In this document: positions 60,410 through 64,000 of the stretch, piece by piece
Layout of the letters: each line of letters begins with the position of its first letter
How positions within the stretch are numbered: the first letter of the stretch is position 1
Source of the DNA: an uncultured Muribaculaceae bacterium
Lineage (GTDB): Bacteria > Bacteroidota > Bacteroidia > Bacteroidales > Muribaculaceae
DNA: 64,000 nucleotides
Direction of reading: 5' to 3'
Assembly: GCA_947625935.1 (NCBI GenBank)
Contig: CANQQE010000002.1
Coordinates: forward strand, 1 to 64,000
Notes under the pieces: model-generated
Seen by the model: only the letters and a program-made list of their open reading frames with translations
The model's database searches: none
What the model was told of the DNA's origin: nothing
Program-made: the position numbers and the translations under genes

Positions 60410-62692
60410 TCATTTTAGCGATGTGAGCAGATAGGGGTCGCCCACGAGCCAGACCACATCGCCGGGACGGAAACGCTCCGAGCCATCGACAGTGACAAAT
60501 TCCTCACCGCGTTGCAAAGCCACAACCAAGGCGGCATACTTGCGTCGCAGGTTGGCCGTTGTCGCACTTTTCCCTATCAAAACCGAACTATCGGTCAGCG
60601 GCACACTCGTCATCTTGAAATTGGCCGGGTTCACACCCCTGAGACTGTGGTCAGAAGCGTCAGATGCCTCAACCTCAGGCAATAATAATTGTAATTGTTC
60701 ATCAGTACCGATAACACCGATTGTATCTCCGGGGAATATGCGGGTCTCACCCGACGGCAACGGAATCCCCTCGCCGCCGCGCTGTATGCTGACGATATTC
60801 ACACCATATTTGTTGCGCAGATTAGAGTTGCGCAGACGCTCCCCGACAAACGGACACCCATACCCCACCTCCATGTAAGCGAGATGCAAATCGGAAATCA
60901 CGTTATTATTGCGGCCACTGCGTCGCAACTCTCTCTCGTTCAAATTATTGAGAAATTTCGATTCAATATTGCTTAAACGGTTTTTGACCCTCGACGAGAA
61001 CAATAGCAACACGAGAACTATCACCGATAGACCCACCGAGAATCCAACCCTCATTCCATAAATGGAGCTGAACACATAGATGACAAAACCGAGGGCTATG
61101 ATCAGCCTGAACAGCATCATCACCACAAGCGGCACATCGACACGAGCTTTGGCCCGCTGCAGACGCTGACGCTCAGTCTGCGACGACGCCGGCAATGCCA
61201 AGGCGAGAAGAAACGGAGCCATGACGGCAAGGGTTATCAGACAGCCGATCAGGCGTCCCCATGACTCAAGCTCTCGGTTGAGCCACGGCATCATAAACTG
61301 CGACGAAAGCATACAAATCGCCACAAGCACACTTGAATACAACACCAGTCGCCACGCGTAACGCCTTATCAGCAACATCCACAACGACCTCGTGGCCGTC
61401 TCGGTCGATGCCTTCGACGAGTAGCGGTCGATAAGAAAATGCAACTTTCTCGGTAGATGGCGCACCACAAACCCATAGGCCGGATCAGCCAACTTTATCA
61501 AATAAGGCGTGGTAAACGTCGTAATCACCGAAACTGCCACGATTATGGGATAAATTGCACCATCTAAAACACCCAATGTCATTCCAAGAGAAGCAATAAT
61601 AAAGGAAAATTCACCAATCTGGGTAAGAGAGAAGCCCGACTCCATCGCTATTCTCAACGGTTGCCCGGTTATGAGCATACCGCTCGTACCAAACACTATA
61701 CCCCCGAACATCACTGCCAGTGAAAGTACCATAACCGAGTCCCAGTACTCGACAAGCGCGCTGGGATTCACCATCATACCCACCGAGATGAAAAACACAG
61801 CCCCAAACAAATCCTTGACCGGGGTAGCCACACGTTCTATGCTTTCGGCCATACTCGTACCGGCAAGTATCGAACCCATAACAAACGCCCCGAGAGCCAT
61901 CGAGAACCCGCACAGTTGCGAGAACACAGCCATCCCGAAGCAAAGACCTATCGACACGATGAGCAGGGTCTCGTTGTTGAGATACCGACGCGCGAGATTA
62001 AGGAACGAAGGCAAAATCAACACACCCACCAAAAACCATATGACGAGGAAAAACGCCAGACGACTGATGCTGTAGAGCATTTCGCCGCCATCTACAGAAT
62101 TGTTCATCGCCACCGACGACAGCACCACCATCATAATGACAGCAAACAGATCCTCGACAATAAGCACTCCGAAAACCAGTGCGGCAAACTTGCGCTGACG
62201 CAGTCCTAAATCAGAGAAAGCCTTGATGATTATTGTCGTCGACGACATACCGATCATACCGCCGAGATACAGGCAGTTGATGTTGGAGAACCCCCACAGA
62301 TGTCCCAAGATAAACGCCACAGTCACCATCCCTGTGAAGATTATCAGCGTCGTGACCACCGCCGAGCCGCCGACATTAAGCAACTTCTTGAAACTGAACT
62401 CAAGACCGAGCGAAAAAAGCATGATGACGATGCCTATCTTCGCCCAAAAGTCGATGTTGGCCAACGTGCTGACCGACGGAAGATACTCGAAGTTGGGGCT
62501 TGCGAGAAAACCGGCGACGATATAGCCCAGCACCACCGGCTGTTTTATCCATTTGAAAAGCAATGTGACCCCGGCCCCCATCAACAAGATGAAAGCCAAG
62601 TCGGAAATCAGACCTTCCACATCCATTTCCGACACAGCCTCAGCAGTTTCCGCTATAGGCTGGACTGAAGCCAATATCGCAGATAAAATCAT
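60410..62692 (-). CDS. CPA2-family cation:proton antiporter with two RCK_C domains
   Basis: 760 residues. The N-terminal ~400 residues have about twelve helices of the Kef/CPA2 fold (LGYIVAGFLASPNFEYLPSV, MIGMSSTTIIIKAFSDLGLR, VFGVLIVEDLFAVIMMVV with the ED ion-binding pair, and LTQIGEFSFIIASLGM). A second hydrophobic region spans ~430-570, and two TrkA_C/RCK_C domains end the protein (CPFVGERLRNSNLRNKYGVN and VLIGKSATTANLRRKYAALV). No RCK_N nucleotide-binding domain is seen between them. It is likely a K+ or Na+ efflux system of the inner membrane. mgtC precedes it on the same strand with a 5-base gap. Confidence 0.9.
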   Translation of the reverse strand: MILSAILASVQPIAETAEAVSEMDVEGLISDLAFILLMGAGVTLLFKWIKQPVVLGYIVAGFLASPNFEYLPSVSTLANIDFWAKIGIVIMLFSLGLEFSFKKLLNVGGSAVVTTLIIFTGMVTVAFILGHLWGFSNINCLYLGGMIGMSSTTIIIKAFSDLGLRQRKFAALVFGVLIVEDLFAVIMMVVLSSVAMNNSVDGGEMLYSISRLAFFLVIWFLVGVLILPSFLNLARRYLNNETLLIVSIGLCFGMAVFSQLCGFSMALGAFVMGSILAGTSMAESIERVATPVKDLFGAVFFISVGMMVNPSALVEYWDSVMVLSLAVMFGGIVFGTSGMLITGQPLRIAMESGFSLTQIGEFSFIIASLGMTLGVLDGAIYPIIVAVSVITTFTTPYLIKLADPAYGFVVRHLPRKLHFLIDRYSSKASTETATRSLWMLLIRRYAWRLVLYSSVLVAICMLSSQFMMPWLNRELESWGRLIGCLITLAVMAPFLLALALPASSQTERQRLQRAKARVDVPLVVMMLFRLIIALGFVIYVFSSIYGMRVGFSVGLSVIVLVLLLFSSRVKNRLSNIESKFLNNLNERELRRSGRNNNVISDLHLAYMEVGYGCPFVGERLRNSNLRNKYGVNIVSIQRGGEGIPLPSGETRIFPGDTIGVIGTDEQLQLLLPEVEASDASDHSLRGVNPANFKMTSVPLTDSSVLIGKSATTANLRRKYAALVVALQRGEEFVTVDGSERFRPGDVVWLVGDPYLLTSLK

Positions 62693-62697
62693 CAGAA

Positions 62698-63432
62698 TTA
62701 AATACTTACTTGATTACCCAATGAAATCGCTATAGTAGGATTCACCTCCCTCAATGACTCAAACAACGAAATATAGTCGGTATAGTCCTTGAGCAAAACT
62801 ATCAGATTGAGCCGCGTCACCTGCTCTTGGTAGTCATACTCGACATAGACATTGGTCAACGAGACATGATAGCGAGCCAACACGGCGCGATAGTCATCAA
62901 TCTTGCTAACTATCACACCGACTTTCAGCCTGATTATCCGCGACTCAGCCCCCACGCTCAGACGATGCTCTATGCGTTCAAGCTGTACTAATATAAACAG
63001 AATCAACGATGTCGCCACTATCGACAGAAAGTACATACCGACCCCGACAGCCATACCGATGGTAGCGACCATCCATATGCCGGCGGCTGTGGTCAACCCT
63101 CTGACCGAGCCTTTCATCTGCATGATAGCACCGGCACCAAGAAAACCGATGCCGGTAATAACCTGAGCCGCGATTCGGCCCGGGTCGCCGTTTTTGAGTC
63201 CGAGATATTCTTGAGGGACATAGATTGAGAGTATCATCGCAAGGGTGGCTCCCATCGATATCAAAGCAAACGTGCGCACTCCCGCCGACTGCCCCTTGCG
63301 TTTGCGCTCGAAACCGACCACGCTGCCGAGCAGCAGGCTCAGACCCAACTTGTAAATCGATGACAACGTATTGACCTCGACCGAGTTAATCGAGCTGTAA
63401 ATATAATCCCAATATTGGTATATAGTCGTCAT
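62698..63432 (-). CDS. MgtC/SapB-family inner-membrane protein
   Basis: 244 residues from the ATG at 63430-63432; an upstream TTG in frame is less likely. The MgtC core has five helices with conserved LGSVVGFERKRKGQSAGVRT, GDPGRIAAQVITGIGFLGAG and MKGSVRGLTTAAGIWMVATI. The C-terminal ACT-like cytoplasmic domain follows (about residues 160-244). Family members modulate ATP synthase, membrane potential or Mg2+ adaptation. Here it is co-transcribed with a cation:proton antiporter, fitting a role in ion homeostasis. Confidence 0.92.
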   Translation of the reverse strand: MTTIYQYWDYIYSSINSVEVNTLSSIYKLGLSLLLGSVVGFERKRKGQSAGVRTFALISMGATLAMILSIYVPQEYLGLKNGDPGRIAAQVITGIGFLGAGAIMQMKGSVRGLTTAAGIWMVATIGMAVGVGMYFLSIVATSLILFILVQLERIEHRLSVGAESRIIRLKVGVIVSKIDDYRAVLARYHVSLTNVYVEYDYQEQVTRLNLIVLLKDYTDYISLFESLREVNPTIAISLGNQVSI

Positions 63433-63470
63433 CGCGGTGGTCAACAGTTAACGTCACAGGAGCATGCGCT

Positions 63471-64000
63471 CTATTTCTTCATCGTGAATCGGCGCGAGGC
63501 AAGGCGGTAGTTGTCAGCGAAAAGTTCAACGGTGTAATCGCCGGGGGTCAGCGTGGTGTTGACATCCCAATAGATTTTCACGCCGGGAATCTCCTCACCC
63601 TGGTACTCCACGCTCTTGTGTGCCGTCGAAGCGAGCGAGCCGCCCTCAAAGCTGAATTTACCGCCACCGCCGAGAAGGTCGCCCTCGGGGTTGGTGATGC
63701 GCAGATATATGTTTTTCATACCCACGGGGGTCGAATTGTTCTGAGGGATTGTAAACGAAACCACCAACTGGCGCGCCTTGGTAATGTTCTTTTCCTTCTT
63801 GCCGTTTTTCTTTAAGGCAGTCAATGTCACGCCGGTGACATTGAGTTTTTCGGCGAGCGTCATCCGCTCACTCAGCACTTCGTTTTTGCGTGAGACATCC
63901 TCCACACGCGACGCGAGCTGTTCGTTTTGATTTTTTATCTGCTCATTTTCCATGCGCAGCCCCTCGTTCTCCCGACCGAGCGAGTCAATCTGAGCCACAT
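63471..64000 (-). CDS. Coiled-coil protein with C-terminal beta domain, 5' end beyond the window
   Basis: At least 175 residues are visible. The first ~50 form a coiled coil (ENEGLRMENEQIKNQNEQLA, DVSRKNEVLSERMTLAEKLN). They are followed by a beta-rich domain: KARQLVVSFTIPQNNSTPVG, NIYLRITNPEGDLLGG, VKIYWDVNTTLTPGDYTVEL and FADNYRLASRRFTMKK. The first Met in view (63996-63998) lies inside the heptad region, and the frame is still open at the window edge, so the real start is probably outside. I do not recognise the family; an envelope-associated role is a guess. 26 or more bases separate it from mgtC. Confidence 0.7.
   Translation of the reverse strand, partial: VAQIDSLGRENEGLRMENEQIKNQNEQLASRVEDVSRKNEVLSERMTLAEKLNVTGVTLTALKKNGKKEKNITKARQLVVSFTIPQNNSTPVGMKNIYLRITNPEGDLLGGGGKFSFEGGSLASTAHKSVEYQGEEIPGVKIYWDVNTTLTPGDYTVELFADNYRLASRRFTMKK

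Noticed and set aside
1-64000. CRISPR arrays, tRNA or rRNA genes
   Set aside because: No regularly spaced repeats, no tRNA-like T-arm/acceptor patterns and no rRNA segments noticed on either strand by reading; a covariance-model scan was not possible.

Overview
The window looks like chromosome of a Bacteroidales bacterium, most likely a gut Muribaculaceae-type (S24-7) lineage. The evidence is a full-length SprA (type IX secretion translocon), two proteins with type IX C-terminal sorting domains, several start sites preceded by the Bacteroidetes -7 element TAnnTTTG (three with a matching -33 TTG element), few Shine-Dalgarno sequences, and family choices typical of the order (short SerA, DUF6056 proteins, a PstS-like/TPR pair). 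Most of the sequence is ordinary core genome with moderate GC. The stretch from about 53.1 to 58.45 kb is clearly AT-richer and looks acquired.

Layout: 1-521 holds the 3' part of an unrecognised minus-strand gene, fused at about base 521 to the 3' third of ppdK, so both genes are broken at one junction. 1375-7559 (minus) is a compact leu operon, leuA-leuC-leuD-(second LeuA/CimA-like synthase)-leuB, whose promoter overlaps the terminator of prmA. 8.8-10.1 kb holds a small Cys-rich exported protein and a type IX cargo gene with an amber codon in its signal peptide. Then come ruvA and sprA, an RCK_C remnant of a K+/H+ antiporter, an ABC-F ATPase, a TPR protein, a PstS-like lipoprotein and a small membrane protein, rarA, kup, an amber-interrupted SpoU methylase, serC-serA, a GT2 glycosyltransferase, an intact TrmH methylase, a flavodoxin-like reductase, an M48 peptidase, a type IX-secreted subtilase, an AI-2E-family permease and crcB.

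37.3-47.9 kb (plus) is a tightly packed envelope gene run: cdsA, purM-like, mltF-like lytic transglycosylase, a DUF3332 lipoprotein, three tandem DUF6056 polytopic proteins with 4-bp overlaps, and a GH9 glycoside hydrolase. An M23 peptidase, a metallo-beta-lactamase-fold hydrolase and a phosphohexomutase follow.

52.6-58.65 kb is an island bounded by a perfect 15-bp inverted repeat (TGTGTCAAAATTGAA, about 6.05 kb outer to outer). It contains a palindromic IS-end remnant, a frameshifted small acidic gene, a fused C5-cytosine/N6-adenine methyltransferase, an HNH restriction endonuclease with an in-frame amber at codon 11, and a translationally coupled pair of unrecognised genes (324-aa soluble, 178-aa four-helix membrane protein). 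That pair is the best candidate here for an undescribed defence-type module. The core genome resumes with an RluA-type pseudouridine synthase, fmt, a CPA2 antiporter, mgtC and a coiled-coil protein cut by the window end.

A recurring oddity is three genes broken by a single in-frame TAG (type IX cargo, SpoU methylase, restriction enzyme). Neighbouring genes use TAG as a normal stop, so these are best read as nonsense mutations, with sequence error or suppression as alternatives.
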